The notes under the pieces: model-generated
What the model was told of the DNA's origin: nothing
The model's input: the letters and a program-made list of their open reading frames with translations, nothing else
Database searches by the model: none
In this document: positions 44,340 to 55,247 of the stretch, piece after piece
Layout: the number at the start of each line of letters is the position of its first letter
How positions within the stretch are numbered: position 1 is the stretch's first letter
Assembly (NCBI GenBank): GCA_010015675.1
Contig: ML976987.1
Location: 1,147,880 to 1,211,879, forward strand
DNA: 64,000 bases
From: Byssothecium circinans
Taxonomy: Eukaryota > Ascomycota > Dothideomycetes > Pleosporales > Massarinaceae
Direction of reading: 5' to 3'
Program-made: the position numbers and the translations under genes

Positions 44340-45557
44340 TCACGACTCCGCATCACCGACCCACACATACCATCCTCCGCAGATAATAGTCGCTAGAACC
44401 CAAACGCTAGAGTATCCCACCGCACCAGTCGTGTCCGTATCTTTGAGGCTCAGAGTGCGCCGCGTAGTGTTTACGAGGATGAAGATGCTGGCTACGACAG
44501 TCTGCTTGATCAGGGTCCGTGTGCGCCTGCTGAAATTCCAGAAGTTGTGCTTGACTGTCTGCGGGAGGTCTGCGGTCGCGGGATCGAACGGTTCGACCGG
44601 AGACGCGTCACCGGAAGCCGGCGTCGCGCCAATCGACGGGTTAAGGAGAAAGCTCTTCGTTGCAAAGCCAGCTAGCAGGACCTTGATAATCACGTTGACG
44701 GGCCCTTCGGCGTGCACAGGCTCGAGAGTCGGAATGTTGGAGTGCGTGATGAGGAATTCGGTCAATTTCCCAGTCGTGATGCCCGAGTACAGAACGGTTA
44801 CGTAGACGCCAATCGCTAAGAGCGTGCTAGTGGTCTGCACCTGCGTGCTTTGGAGAAGATATCGATTGCGCACGGGCACCTTGTTGTTGTTGACGGCGGA
44901 GCGCGGACGGAGGAGATAGGTTGGTATGGCAATCGCAGCGATCTCATTGATGACGAGCATGGCAGCCGTGAGCGGTGTGATGTTGTAGTACGTCGTGAGT
45001 AGGTAGGCGAATGGCACGTTTGTTAGCGCCGTCAACGCAGAGATGTCGAAGACTACTATCTTAGTATCCTCTCATATCGATAGTCGGTATGACTTACAGT
45101 CATAGTTCAGCTTCCAGCCTAGCCAAACAATGGCCAGCTTGTACCCGATACTCGGCGCAAGTTTGATGAGGACTGCTGGAAGGTCCTCCTCACGAGACGC
45201 GTCCGGTTGCCTGCTGATCGCCCCCATCTCATTGCCCAAGAAATTGTTCGTGAAGGTCAAAAGCGCAGAGTGGAGACCCAGGTTCAGTAAGCAGAGGATG
45301 AGCAGGCGTACGCGCGATGGCAGCCTCGACGCTCGCAGCGGCGGGGCGCTCTTGTTGGGTATAACGGTTGGAGAGCCGCGTTCGATGACGGCGGGCGGAG
45401 CCATGGCGGGCATATAAGTGCAGTACAGAACGAAGAAAAGGACGAGAGAGCGACGATGCGCAGGACGAGGATGAGGATGCGCGCCTCTTGGGCTGGTGGT
45501 CGATGGGGTGGGGTGAGCTGATGGTGACGGCGGCGCGATTTGTTGTTTAGACGTCAT
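44340..45557 (-). CDS. Fungal multi-pass membrane protein, unknown function
   Basis: Two exons, 45557-45098 and 45052-44340, with a 45-bp intron (GTAAGT, GTAG); the phase closes and gives 390 residues. A more likely start is the in-frame Met at 45404 (MAPPAVIERG), which removes a Pro/His-rich leader and leaves 339. About eight hydrophobic segments are visible, for example LLILCLLNLGLHSALLTF, LTAAMLVINEIAAIAIPTYL, VIIKVLLAGFATKSFLL and VWVLATIICGGWYVWVG. There are no catalytic motifs or known transporter signatures. The pattern suits a conserved ascomycete integral membrane protein, possibly of the ER or vacuole. The gene is isolated by gene-poor DNA on both sides. Confidence 0.75.
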
Positions 45558-48199
45558 GCGCTAGTGTTGCTTGGGGGGCTGGCAACGCGTCGCTCATCCG
45601 TTCCTCGTTCTCTTTCCATCTCGTCTTATCTCACATCACCCATCTTCACTCATCATTATATTGACTGTACACGGCGGATCGCGTAGCATTGAAGCATGTT
45701 TTGTTAGATTGATTACATTGACTCGCCGGTGGGAAAGGACGATGATACGCTCGACAGATTCCCAGAGTACATACCCAGACTACGGCATTCCAGTGCTTTG
45801 AAAGAGCTAGTTCAGGACATGTAGAGCGCCAGAATATGTTCGTCAGTACTTCGAAAGAGCTAGATATCGGAGTGTAGAATTTTGGATTTTTCCCCTATTG
45901 GCTGCGGTCGGTGGGGCATATCTGGGGATTCGGGGCGTTGGATGCTGTCTGCTTGGAACTATGAAATCATCTCTTTCGACGACCGCTCGGCGTCTTCTCT
46001 CGCTCCAATATCCGACCACCGCCCTCGATCTACCACCGCTCACCTATATCGCGGCTACACGTCCTAGTACACGCCCCAACCGCGCCTCCCACCTTCACGT
46101 CACGTCACGCCCCGTTCCGCCCCAGCAAACACCCTCAGACCCCATCGAACCTTCCCTCATCTTCTCCGACCTTCTGCCGCCGCCCTCGCTTACCGGCCGC
46201 TCGCCGGCTACGCTAGAGAAGCGTCCAAGCGCCTCTAGGTATAAATACCTGCCCGCCCCCCTCAATCGTCGAACATACTTACCTTATTGGAGGCGCCGAG
46301 CTCATGGATTCGGTCGTCTGGCTTCAATCAGCAGCATTGCACAACGCTGGACTGGTTGTGGTTTGCATTCTCTTCGGAGTTTGCTCCGGTGTAATTTTTG
46401 CTGGTCCTTCTTGTCTGCTGCTGCTCTTGCTGCTCTGTCAGTGAGCGGTTGGTTGTGTGGTTTTGGTCTTCGTTGATTCCTGCTGGCGTTGCCGCTCGGT
46501 TGAAGAAGAGTTTTGTTGTTGCTGGATGGGTTGGAGGGTGTGTGGGCTGCAGCTGTTGGTCAGGTCGCGCGTGGCAAGGTGTTGTGGTGACGCTGTTATT
46601 GTCGAGCTGCGCGCTTCACGGCCTGTGTCTTTGGGCGGTGGACTCCTATAGCTACTGGGCATACGGTCGCTGTACTGCATGCTCAGCGACGGTCTCACAG
46701 AACGTGCGACCGCGCCGTCCTGCAGTCTAGCTACGCAAAAACAACAGCCTACCCGTTGTACAGCCGCCCGTCCATCAAGCCCAATTGCGCCCAAAAGTAT
46801 GCACCCCTCCATCGAGCTCGCTGCCTACTCTCGCCAGCGCCTTCGACGGTCTTCTCGCCCGCGAGTCCCGCCTTCACGCCCTGGTCGTCGTCGGCGTCGT
46901 TGTTGTTGTGCCTCACGCGCCTGCCCCTCCACCTTCAGCGAGAGGCAGGTGCGTACCGGCATCATCACACATTTAACGAGCTCTTCCGGCTGTATATAGG
47001 TAGTCCAATCTCCGTCCCTAGAGCTGTTTACGACGTCCACAGCGTACAACGAGCGCTTTCTCTACACGTGTACCCTCCGACGCCACCACGGTTCCACGAG
47101 CGCGTGAATGGGCGAGCAGCTGGAGGTTGGCGTACAAAGTAGATGGAGTGGATGATTGTGTGGGGGCTCGAATGACGCCTGACTTCACGGCTGGAGTGGA
47201 TATAAGAGAAGTGGTGTACGGGGGTCACTATGTAAAGAAGCTTGTTGGTGGAGCGCTGTGTGCTTCATGTTGAAGCGGCAGGACTACGAGGAGGAGGAGG
47301 AGACCAACATCATGGGCTGCCAAATAAGCCATAAGAAACATGTATGCTTACGACATCTCTGGTCGTCGCGGTGACGGTGAGGCCCGTTTCATCACCTATT
47401 GGCAACTTCTGCGGGATACGGGGACTTCACGATAACTCGATATTGTAATCTGATCCAGCCTTAGGGTTCGCGAGCTGGCCCAATATCATCTATCCTATAC
47501 ACCGACCAAAGCCCCAAACGTGACCAGGCTGTTGGGCGCGCCTCATTTGACACTCGGGAACTGTGGATACGAAGAGATTTGATTCCACCAGCCTCGTCGC
47601 CCCATCTCTTGCGCTGTCTGGTCAGATTAGATGCTAGACGACTTCTTCCTCTCGAGGATGTTAACACTAGCCTCTACGCGTGTTTTGTTTTGTGCTACAA
47701 AACGCGACGTTGCTTTTTTGCGTGCCTCTACTTTCATCTTCGCTTGATGGCTCAGCGGTTACACGACGTAATTACGATACCTCGTTTACTGTCTCCAATC
47801 TCAATGGAGCGTTTTGATAGACGGCGACTGTACGCCAGCCGAGGTGGAGGTTCGAAGTCTGGTGGGCATGATGTTCAGTGCTCCTTCTGGGCAGCCTTAA
47901 CCTGATAGAAGCTTGATTATGAGCACTCGTATCGAAAGGTGTGAAGTTGATATGGAGAGCTTGTCTAGACTTTGAGTAAGCAAAATAGTGGCGGGGATTG
48001 CTTTGGCGGTCTCATGTTTAGAGGCGGTGATGACATCTAGGCGGAATTTTGACGGGAAAGCTCTGAGTTATGACGACAGCGACCTCGAGAACGTAATCTT
48101 GTAGTAGGACTTCGATAACGCCTTTCTTATCCCTCCTTAGCCTGCGGGTAGTGTATGCAGGCCTTCTCTTCGAACTGTATAAAGACTACTCCCTCCGCT

Positions 48200-48395
48200 T
48201 CATTACTAGCACGGCAACCACGTTAAACCCCGTAAAACTGCACTCTCTGTGAAGGGTGTAGATAGGCGTCAGGATTACAGATGTAGGAAATATTGCAGTA
48301 AAGGCTAGGAGTGTACCTAGGCAACATTGTAAATTGTAATAAATAGCTAACTACTTTAACTACGATGTATCTCCTCCCCTATCCCTTATACTATG
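48200..48395 (-). repeat. Dispersed repeat A, copy 1 (RIP-like)
   Basis: The reverse complement of this stretch aligns with 53330-53540. Anchors are tagttagctatttattacaa here against tagttagctatgtattacaa there, and ctgtaatcctgacgcctatc against ctataatcctgacgtctatc. Differences are mostly C/T and G/A transitions. Confidence 0.65.
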
Positions 48396-48896
48396 CCCTG
48401 GTGATTTGTAGAATCAGTATAGAAAATTCGTTTGCCATTTCTCACAACTCTATGGTGGCCGAAGTCCATAGGCTCTTTCTCCGTTTACTTTACAGGCTAC
48501 ATCTCTTCTTGCTCGAATGTCGTAAAATTCGATCGCAAACTGCCGTGTCTAACATCTTGGGAGAGCTCCATGCAGTCTCTATCGCGCTTATATCATTCTT
48601 CCCATCCAAACTTTTCATACAATTCAAGGGTCGATCTTTAGTACCTACGTAATAGAATTAGGTCATGCAAGACGTAGTTATCAGTAACATTGATCCTCGA
48701 TGGGCTTGTTACGCTTGCAAAATATCTCCTAAAAAAAACCAAGATAAAGGATAAGGAAGTATGGCAGGACAAGGACGCCAGGACGCCGCGGCATCACATG
48801 ATTGTCTCGGCTCACTTTCCGCATCTGCGCCGAATACATGTGATTGGTGGCATTCCCTGGCCCTCGCCATGATTCCAAGTATCCACTACCCCACCA

Positions 48897-48903
48897 TATA
48901 AAA
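48897..48903 (+). promoter_or_regulatory. TATA-like box upstream of SDR gene
   Basis: TATAAAA lies about 240 bp before the start codon, followed by a C/A-rich leader typical of well-expressed fungal genes. Confidence 0.3.
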
Positions 48904-49145
48904 CTTATGTATATCTACGTACGCTCTGCTTCAGCTAGCTTTCACAATTCACCCCGTAGCTCAACGTACTAGTGCATGACGTCACACTCACTCAACATTA
49001 TCCGTCCAAAACCTACACCTTCAAGTCACTACTTCATTCACCCAACTTTATACCTCCAACCCGTTTAATCCATCCTCCAACCCCTTCCTTCCATTCTGCA
49101 CATACAGCTCCTTAACATTACACTTTCACCCACCCAACCACCAAA

Positions 49146-50080
49146 ATGTCCATGTCCCTCAGCGACTGCCAAACCCCGCGTCCCCCCAACCAACCTCCCA
49201 GCATCCCGTCCAACGTCCTCGAACAATTCAGCCTCCGCGACCGCGTCTGCGTAATCACTGGCGCAAGCGGCGGCATCGGGTCCGCCATCGCCGAAGGCTA
49301 CGCCGAAGCCGGCGCGCACCTCGCTCTCTGGTACAACAGCAACCCCTCCGCCATCACGCTCGCCTCTTCTCTATCGAAAACACACAACATCACCGCTAAA
49401 GCCTTCCAAGTCAACGTCTCTGATCCTTTGGCCGTGAAGAACGGCGTCGAGCAGGTAGTCAAGGAATTTGGCAAACTCGATGTCTTTGTTGCGAACGCGG
49501 GGAAACCGAACAGCAAACCGCTGCTAGAGATGCCGTTGGAGGAGATACGCGACTTGCATGCTGTGAATATGGATAGTGTGGTTTATTGCGCAAAGTATGC
49601 GGGGGAAGTTTTCAAGAGGCAAGGAAGGGGGAATTTAATTATTACGGCGAGTATTTCGGCGCATATTGTTAATGTGCCTGTTGATCAGCCGGTACGTGGC
49701 GTCCTTTCTCTCTTGGCCCTTTGAATTCCCCGTCCCGTTCTCTTGTTACCAACTAGCTTCGGGAACATTTAGTACGAGAGATGGAACTGACCCAGCTGTA
49801 GATATACAACGCAACCAAGGCCTACATCCTGCATCTTGGGAAGTCTCTAGCGCGCGAATGGCGGGAATTTGCACGCGTGAATATCGTTTCCCCGGGCTTC
49901 TTCAACACGGCAATGGGCGCGTCCGACAAAGTCGAGAACGAGGCTCATCGCATGGCGGTTCTGGGCCGACAGGGTGAGACCAAAGAGATCAAGGGAGTGT
50001 ATTTGTATTTGGCTAGTGATGCCAGTTCTTATCAGACGGGTAGCGATACGTTGATCGACGGCGGGTATACGCTGCCATAA
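49146..50080 (+). CDS. SDR-family NADP(H) oxidoreductase, polyol/sugar type
   Basis: Two exons, 49146-49691 and 49802-50080, with a 110-bp intron; the phase closes and gives 274 residues, the usual classical SDR length. Visible motifs are TGASGGIGSAIAEGYAEAG (cofactor binding), NAG at about residue 118, Ser in ITASISAH, the catalytic Tyr184-x-x-x-Lys188 (YNATK) and IVSPGF after it. The C-terminus (SDTLIDGGYTLP) is typical of the sorbose reductase/NADP-mannitol dehydrogenase/L-xylulose reductase group. The enzyme probably reduces a ketose to a polyol with NADPH in the cytosol, but the exact sugar cannot be told. The intron splits the protein just before the active-site Tyr, so splicing is essential for activity. 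Confidence 0.9.
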
Positions 50081-50639
50081 CTGTGAAAAGGGAGGGTAAA
50101 GAAATGGATCAAAAGAGTGTAAGGGAAGAACTTTCCCAAGAAGGGAATATAGTACTAGAGCATGGGAGAGGGCACACTTTCCACCTCACCAAATAGTGAA
50201 AAGAGTACCCATACTCAACCTTCCCGTCAACACCATCACTCCCATCACACTCTGAGCACCCCCAGCCGAATGCGTAACCACAAAAGCCTTCCCCAGATTC
50301 TACGTCGCCGCATCCCTCGAATACTACAGATGCTGCGCCCCAATCCCCCTTCCATGCTCAGTACCACAAATCCCATCACCCTACACCACGCATTAACATC
50401 AGTAATAACTACCCCTTCACTCCAACCCTGCACCAAAAATAAGAGCACTTACAAAAATACAAACATCCAACGTCTTCCCCGCCCCCTCCTCCAGAACGTC
50501 CCCCCTTACCCCCACACCTCCAAACCCATCCGCCCCCCCTCGTCCCTTTATGATCGGCATTACACGCCAACCCCTCTTATACCTTATAACCCCAATCAAA
50601 AGCACCGCCTTAACCGCCTCAAACATCTTCCCCCCGTTC

Positions 50640-50932
50640 AGCCGCCACCTTGGGCAACGCTTTCACCGTGGCCGCAGCGCCCCGCGAGTGCCCCCTCCAG
50701 CGCAAAGCACTCGTTCGGATTCGCCCTCAGCGTAGAGGTGATTTTGTTGATGATGTCCTGTGTGCCGGCGGCAGAGCGAGTTCTGGGAGGCGGAGGCTGG
50801 GTAGAGGGTGTTGTAGATTTTACCGCCGGAGAGTGGGGTGGTTATGCCGATGTTCATGGTGCGGAAGTCCGAGGAGGGGGCTTGGGGTTCGCTGGTGCCG
50901 TGCGCGTGTTGGTTATGGTGTACGAGGGGCAA
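50640..50932 (-). pseudogene. Frameshifted gene remnant, unknown
   Basis: Protein-like segments are split over frames on the minus strand. One begins near MNIGITTPLSGGKIYNTLYP. A second frame reads DIINKITSTLRANPNECFAL then EGALAG. A third continues directly as AAATVKALPKVAAERGED. The junction between the last two lies at a CGGGGC run and looks like a one-base indel. I do not recognise the family. Interpretation is either a decayed gene or sequence error. Confidence 0.35.
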
Positions 50933-51032
50933 GTGGGGGATGCTGTGCGGGAGAGGGGGTTAGGGTGGGGAGGGAGAGGAGGGTTGGGAGTGCATGGTAG
51001 GAGGTGTTTCGTGTGTTTCTCAAATCATTAGC

Positions 51033-51282
51033 TTGGTATAACGAGGGCAGACTTTCGACACAGACCTTAATACGGATTAAAGCAGTGCTTTCCTAAACAC
51101 CGAGAGGGTCGTTACACTCGAGTCGGAAAGGTACTGCTATTATTTGTGAGATCTTTGATCTCTAACTACTAAATTTGGTATAGGGGAGCCGGGCACTTAA
51201 CATAGACTTTAACACAGATTGAAACAGTGCTTTCTAAAACACCGAAAGGGTTGTTACACTCGAATCTGGAAGATACTACTGT
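51033..51282. repeat. Tandem repeat B, two copies with transition differences
   Basis: Copies at 51033-51140 and 51175-51282 match at a constant offset of 142 bp (ttggtata, cagtgctttc, aacaccgagagggtcgttac against aacaccgaaagggttgttac). Most differences are C/T or G/A. A third, inverted copy lies near 53192-53285. Confidence 0.8.
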
Positions 51283-51377
51283 TGGATCTAACCATTCTTG
51301 ATATATTAGGCTACTACTCGACACCATTGTTGCTATCATTCTCATCCTTTCCCGACGTCATCTCCGTCGCGAACGCC

Positions 51378-52196
51378 TCAATCCTTCTTCTCCTCCTGCA
51401 CCTGGACCGGCGGCTTGTATCCCTCCTTCCTGAGCTTGTGAATCACCTCTTTGACGTCCTTGGGAAGGACTTCGCGAGTCATTCTGTCCTCTTGGTCAAA
51501 CTTGAATAGCCTGCGATCACGAACCTCTGCATCCAGCCTACGAATATGTCAGAGATGGAATGGAAAGCAAGCAATTAAGAAGTGTCATACCCGGAAACTG
51601 CATCATCGAAAGCCCCTTTGGTTACCTCCGAAAGTTTGTGCAGTGAGTTGAGCAGATTTGCGGACCACTGGGCGGGTTCCAAGACCCTCTGATTCGGTGC
51701 AAAGGACATAGCGCGCTTGCCGTCGATTTGGGCCCGGGGGGCGATTCTGTTGGGTAGTAGGGGCTTCACATCACCCCAGTTCTTGTAAATGGCATCGAGA
51801 TGCCGCTGCTTGTGCGTGGGTCTGTGTGCTTTGGGCGTGGCATCTTGAGGCGGGGAATCGTTTGCGGTGTCCTAAGTAGGGTAATACAAGGTCAGCAAAG
51901 CTCATCCAGAGGGTTATCAATATACTTCGTCTCAGTATTAAGACAAGAATATGTAAACTCTTAGAGCTTTGCGAATCGTATAGCGCACTTCATACCCGGA
52001 GTTGGCGTCAGCGACGGTCAGCGTGCGGTCGCGAACACTCTGCTCATTGGGACCTGGATTTTGTGCGTCAATGTACAGCCCCGGATTTTGGATAGAGATA
52101 CATACCTTCCGTGCGGGCATCCTTTGTGGATGCGGGCTCCGTCACCTCGGGCAGGGTGCGCTTCGCACGGATTGGGAGATTGTTGGAGTCGGCCAT
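51378..52196 (-). CDS. Conserved-looking 198-residue fungal protein, unknown
   Basis: Four exons, 52196-52106, 52053-51989, 51871-51591 and 51537-51378, with introns of 52, 117 and 53 bp. All phases close only with donor GTGCGC for exon 2, giving 198 residues. The protein is charged and mostly helical. Recognisable stretches are KQRHLDAIYKNWGDVKPLLP, QWSANLLNSLHKLSEVTKGA and the C-terminal KEVIHKLRKEGYKPPVQVQE. There is a weak internal similarity between SVRDRTLTVADANSG (exon 2) and EVRDRRLFKFDQED (exon 4). No domain is recognised and there is no signal peptide or membrane segment. The well-behaved splice phases over four exons argue that it is a real gene. Confidence 0.7.
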
Positions 52197-52544
52197 GGTA
52201 TGGCGATGAAGACGTGGTATGTAACATTAATGTGCAAATGTGGATGAGGCGGGAAGGTGGACGAGGGCGGGGCGATTCGAAGGTCGGTGAGGGCGAGGCT
52301 AGAAGGTGGGAGATAAAGCAAGTTTAATTACACTCCGTTTGCTAGGCAGAAATAATGGAACGTCATACGTCACTTTGAATTTCTACTTTGTGTGCGGGGC
52401 GGGGGTTTTGTGGTAGTATATATATTTAAATAATCACAAAATCTACAACGAAGAAAGAGTTGGAGGATGGGTCATTGGGCTCACCTGCTTGCGGTCATTG
52501 GGCTGTCGCTCCACTAGGAGCTCCATTCTCGTAGTATCCGGAGG

Positions 52545-52650
52545 CTAGGTATTGGTCTAGTGGCTAGAGAAAGATCTTCGTTTTTGCTGTTTTGTTTTTA
52601 CCGTACGTGCTGAGTGCAAGGGTTCGAGCCGTGCCGCAGCACTTTTACAT
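52545..52650 (+). other. tRNA-like (SINE-like) sequence with pol III A and B boxes
   Basis: A box A match TGGTCTAGTGG at 52553-52563 fits TRGYNNARNGG fully, and a box B match GGTTCGAGCCG at 52621-52631 fits 10 of 11 positions of GGTTCRANNCC. The boxes are about 57 bp apart, longer than in an intronless tRNA. The T-stem and acceptor stem do not pair properly, so this is not a normal tRNA. A T-rich run follows. It could be a tRNA pseudogene, a tRNA-derived SINE head, or coincidence. Confidence 0.4.
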
Positions 52651-53191
52651 TTTTGAAATGAAAGGAAATACCTCGAATATTTACTAGTTTTTTCTTGTAG
52701 CAAGGTCTAATACCCTACTATTACATTATTATTATATAGACGCTGCAGTGAGTATGTATGAGCGTGAAGAGGATGCTAGGGCGGTGAAGGGCAAAGGATA
52801 CGTCGTCCAACTGCATATACCCAGTAATCTTGAGATTTGAGAAGGAACGCGATATAACTTGCAGAGCTGCCACGGCTAGGATTACTACCTATTTCCGTCA
52901 CCTTATTATATAAGAGACAGCAGGGTATAAAGTAAAGGTAAAGGCTGTGTAGGCAAAGCAGAAACTATTGCACTTACTTTTAAGTACGTAGGCAGATTAC
53001 ATACGAGAACTGCTTATAGATACCTTAGTATTTATAATGCGAAAGGCAAGCATGCATCAGCTGGCCTCGCGGATTGGACGGAGTCACATTGGCCCTTTGT
53101 TGAGGCTTAATAATCCATATAGCACGAGATTAATCCAGCTTCTCAGGACAGTGGCATCGACCGGTCTAACAGATCAAGAATTATTGGCTGC

Positions 53192-53285
53192 AACAATAAT
53201 ATCCCTTATATCCAAGCGTAACAACCCTCTTAGTAGTTAAGAAAGCACTGCTTCAATCCATGTTAAAGTCTACAGTGAAAGCCTA
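53192..53285 (-). repeat. Repeat B, third copy (inverted)
   Basis: agaaagcactgcttcaatcc then atgttaaagtct here equals the complement of agactttaacacagattgaa then acagtgctttct at 51204-51234, apart from transitions. Flanking cgtaacaaccctc matches the complement of gggttgttac. Confidence 0.75.
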
Positions 53286-53329
53286 GCTTTCTTATACGAA
53301 GTTTAATCTTAAGTAAACTATCTACAATA

Positions 53330-53540
53330 TAGAGTATACAGAGTAAGGAGAGATGTATTATAATAAAGGTAGTTAGCTATGTATTACAATATATAATGTT
53401 AGCTAGGTACTAGTTATATATAGACTAAAGAGTATACTGCTATCCTTGATCTGCAATATTTCTTACATCTATAATCCTGACGTCTATCCACACCCTTTGT
53501 AGATAGTGTGGTCCTTTGCGACCTCCCACGCTGTTGACCA
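53330..53540 (+). repeat. Dispersed repeat A, copy 2 (RIP-like)
   Basis: It aligns with the reverse complement of 48200-48395; see that entry for anchors. It carries more A/T at the differing positions than copy 1. Confidence 0.65.
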
Positions 53541-53864
53541 TGCTCGCTTCCTAGGACCTACTATAATCACTGTATAGCTCCGTGTTAAGAGTCAGAACTC
53601 ATTTTACATAACTTATAACAAACGATGTTCAGTTCGATTTCATATCTATATCTATGGAAGCGCTGTCGAAGGATATCAAAGCGCTGACTCACCAGCCTAG
53701 AAAGGAGGGATATAAGCCGTCTGCCCAGATGTAGGGGGAGAGATTGAGGCATTCACGAGGGGGATGAGATAGGAAAAAGATCAGAGAGGTAGCAACAGAT
53801 GAAGTGAATAGATACAAGAGTGAGACTGTTCAACCTCGTAGGGATGATGTGTATACACACATGT

Positions 53865-55166
53865 CTAGTATCCCGCTGCTGCGAGAATGTCTAGAGTTCC
53901 CATAGCCGCCACCTTCTTCTTCTTACGCGCTGGTTTCACAAGTTTAGAGGTCGATGATGTCTTCCTCTTCCTCTCCTTCTTGCCGGCCGGCTTTACAGGT
54001 TCAACAGCCAATGAAGACTTCGCCTTCTTCTCGCGCTTGGATTGTCGAGGCTCTGCCTTCGATGCCGATGCGTTTCCCCTACGCTTATGTTCCATACTAT
54101 AATCCAGTGCCTCTAGCCTAGCGCGGCGGTAGCGTACATCGGCATGCTCACGAGCGAGTTGAAACTGGCGACTCTTTTCAATGATTGCCGTAGGTATCGT
54201 ACACGATGTATCCAAAGCCCTGAAGCCAGACAGAACAAAAGCGAATTGGTTCAAGTCACGGAGCTCCTCTTTAAGGATATACACGGTAGCTTCGCGTCGT
54301 CGGACCTTGAAGATCCACCCAATCAGTTGATTTTTGGCGTTGACTGAGGTCAGCCGGCGTGCGTAGGACCAGAGCATGTTCACTCGAGTGGTGAGTTCGG
54401 CCATTATGGCAGCAATAATATTGTCGAGAAAAATAATTGCGTCCCAGATACTGAATGCTGGCCATAGTTTTGGGGCCTTCTCGTCGACGAAGGTGCTTAG
54501 TTGGGAACCAAGGTGGTTTTTTAACGCAAATACATTCTTGGCTTTCAACGCCTTCTCGTACTGCATGTTAACAGATTCGCCGGCTCGAAATCCTCGTGAG
54601 CCGCTCAACATCTTGGTCTGCGCGCGGGCCTCTTTGAATTCCTGAATGAGGACATGCTCTTGCTCTCTATAGTTGTAGTAGATCATCATTAGGCGGAGGT
54701 TGATCGAAAAGAACTGAGACGCTAGTCTAGGCACAGCTAAAGCGCGGCGGAACTCGAGGACTAAATGAGCGAAAGCGCGTATATGGGGAGTATGCTCGTG
54801 CATTAATCGCCTCGAATGTTGTAGCCTTGGGTCGGGCATGTGCTGGAGCAGGAATGCTGCGTATTCCACAATGGCTCCATGGTCGAGAACGATTCGCATA
54901 CTACGAAGGGCTTCCGAATACTGATGGTAGAATGTGGACTGATAGTCTAGGACTCTAACTTGATGAGTTTGGCTTGTCCTGATGAGTTCATCCGTCTGCT
55001 GCACAAGAGCATCGAGATTGCGGAGCCTACACGCCATTATACAAGCATGCAGTGCGGTATCTTCCGCTGTCCAGTCTCTAGCTATGAACGTACTCCATTT
55101 GTATTTGAATTCATTCGGAAAAGAATGGAAGAATTCAGTGATTGGGAAGTACGGCGAAGATTCCAA
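53865..55166 (-). CDS. Orphan helical protein with basic tail (paralogue 1)
   Basis: A single 433-codon frame. Residues 1-110 contain a module shared with the gene immediately upstream (PITEFFHSFPNEFKYKWSTF, then AEDTALHACIMACRLRN, then LDHGAIVEYAAFL). The middle is helical with Arg/Gln-rich stretches. The last 70 residues are Lys/Arg-rich and contain two similar segments, VKPAGKKERKRK and VKPARKKKKV, which look like nuclear localisation signals. No known domain is recognised and there is no signal peptide. It starts 81 bp downstream of its paralogue's stop codon, same strand. It is likely a lineage-specific gene family; location near RIP-like repeats fits an accessory region. Confidence 0.7.
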   Translation of the reverse strand: MESSPYFPITEFFHSFPNEFKYKWSTFIARDWTAEDTALHACIMACRLRNLDALVQQTDELIRTSQTHQVRVLDYQSTFYHQYSEALRSMRIVLDHGAIVEYAAFLLQHMPDPRLQHSRRLMHEHTPHIRAFAHLVLEFRRALAVPRLASQFFSINLRLMMIYYNYREQEHVLIQEFKEARAQTKMLSGSRGFRAGESVNMQYEKALKAKNVFALKNHLGSQLSTFVDEKAPKLWPAFSIWDAIIFLDNIIAAIMAELTTRVNMLWSYARRLTSVNAKNQLIGWIFKVRRREATVYILKEELRDLNQFAFVLSGFRALDTSCTIPTAIIEKSRQFQLAREHADVRYRRARLEALDYSMEHKRRGNASASKAEPRQSKREKKAKSSLAVEPVKPAGKKERKRKTSSTSKLVKPARKKKKVAAMGTLDILAAAGY

Positions 55167-55247
55167 GCCCAGCCCGGTAAACGTCAGCTGCTCGTTGCGC
55201 TAATGGTGTTCCATTAAACGGGCGGGCGCTAGAGATGTTGTACGAAG

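Larger units (their letters stand above)
45558..49145. other. Gene-poor 3.6-kb region
   Basis: No firm gene. A plus-strand frame from 45961 starts like a mitochondrial presequence (MKSSLSTTARRLLSLQYPTT), but I found no convincing continuation. 47950-48370 is AT-rich and includes a repeat copy shared with 53.3-53.5 kb. 48897-49145 is the promoter and leader of the SDR gene. Confidence 0.45.
52651..53864. other. AT-rich repeat DNA
   Basis: No supported gene. It carries the third copy of repeat B (about 53192-53285, inverted) and the second copy of repeat A (about 53330-53540), both with transition-type divergence. The plus-strand frame at 53037-53240 overlaps these repeats. Confidence 0.6.

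Noticed and set aside
45961..46239. Frame starting like a mitochondrial presequence
   Set aside because: No convincing downstream exon or domain found.
47744..47870. tRNA-like boxes (tggctcagcggtta and ggttcgaagtc)
   Set aside because: T-stem and acceptor stem do not pair and spacing is too long; weaker than the 52.5-kb candidate.
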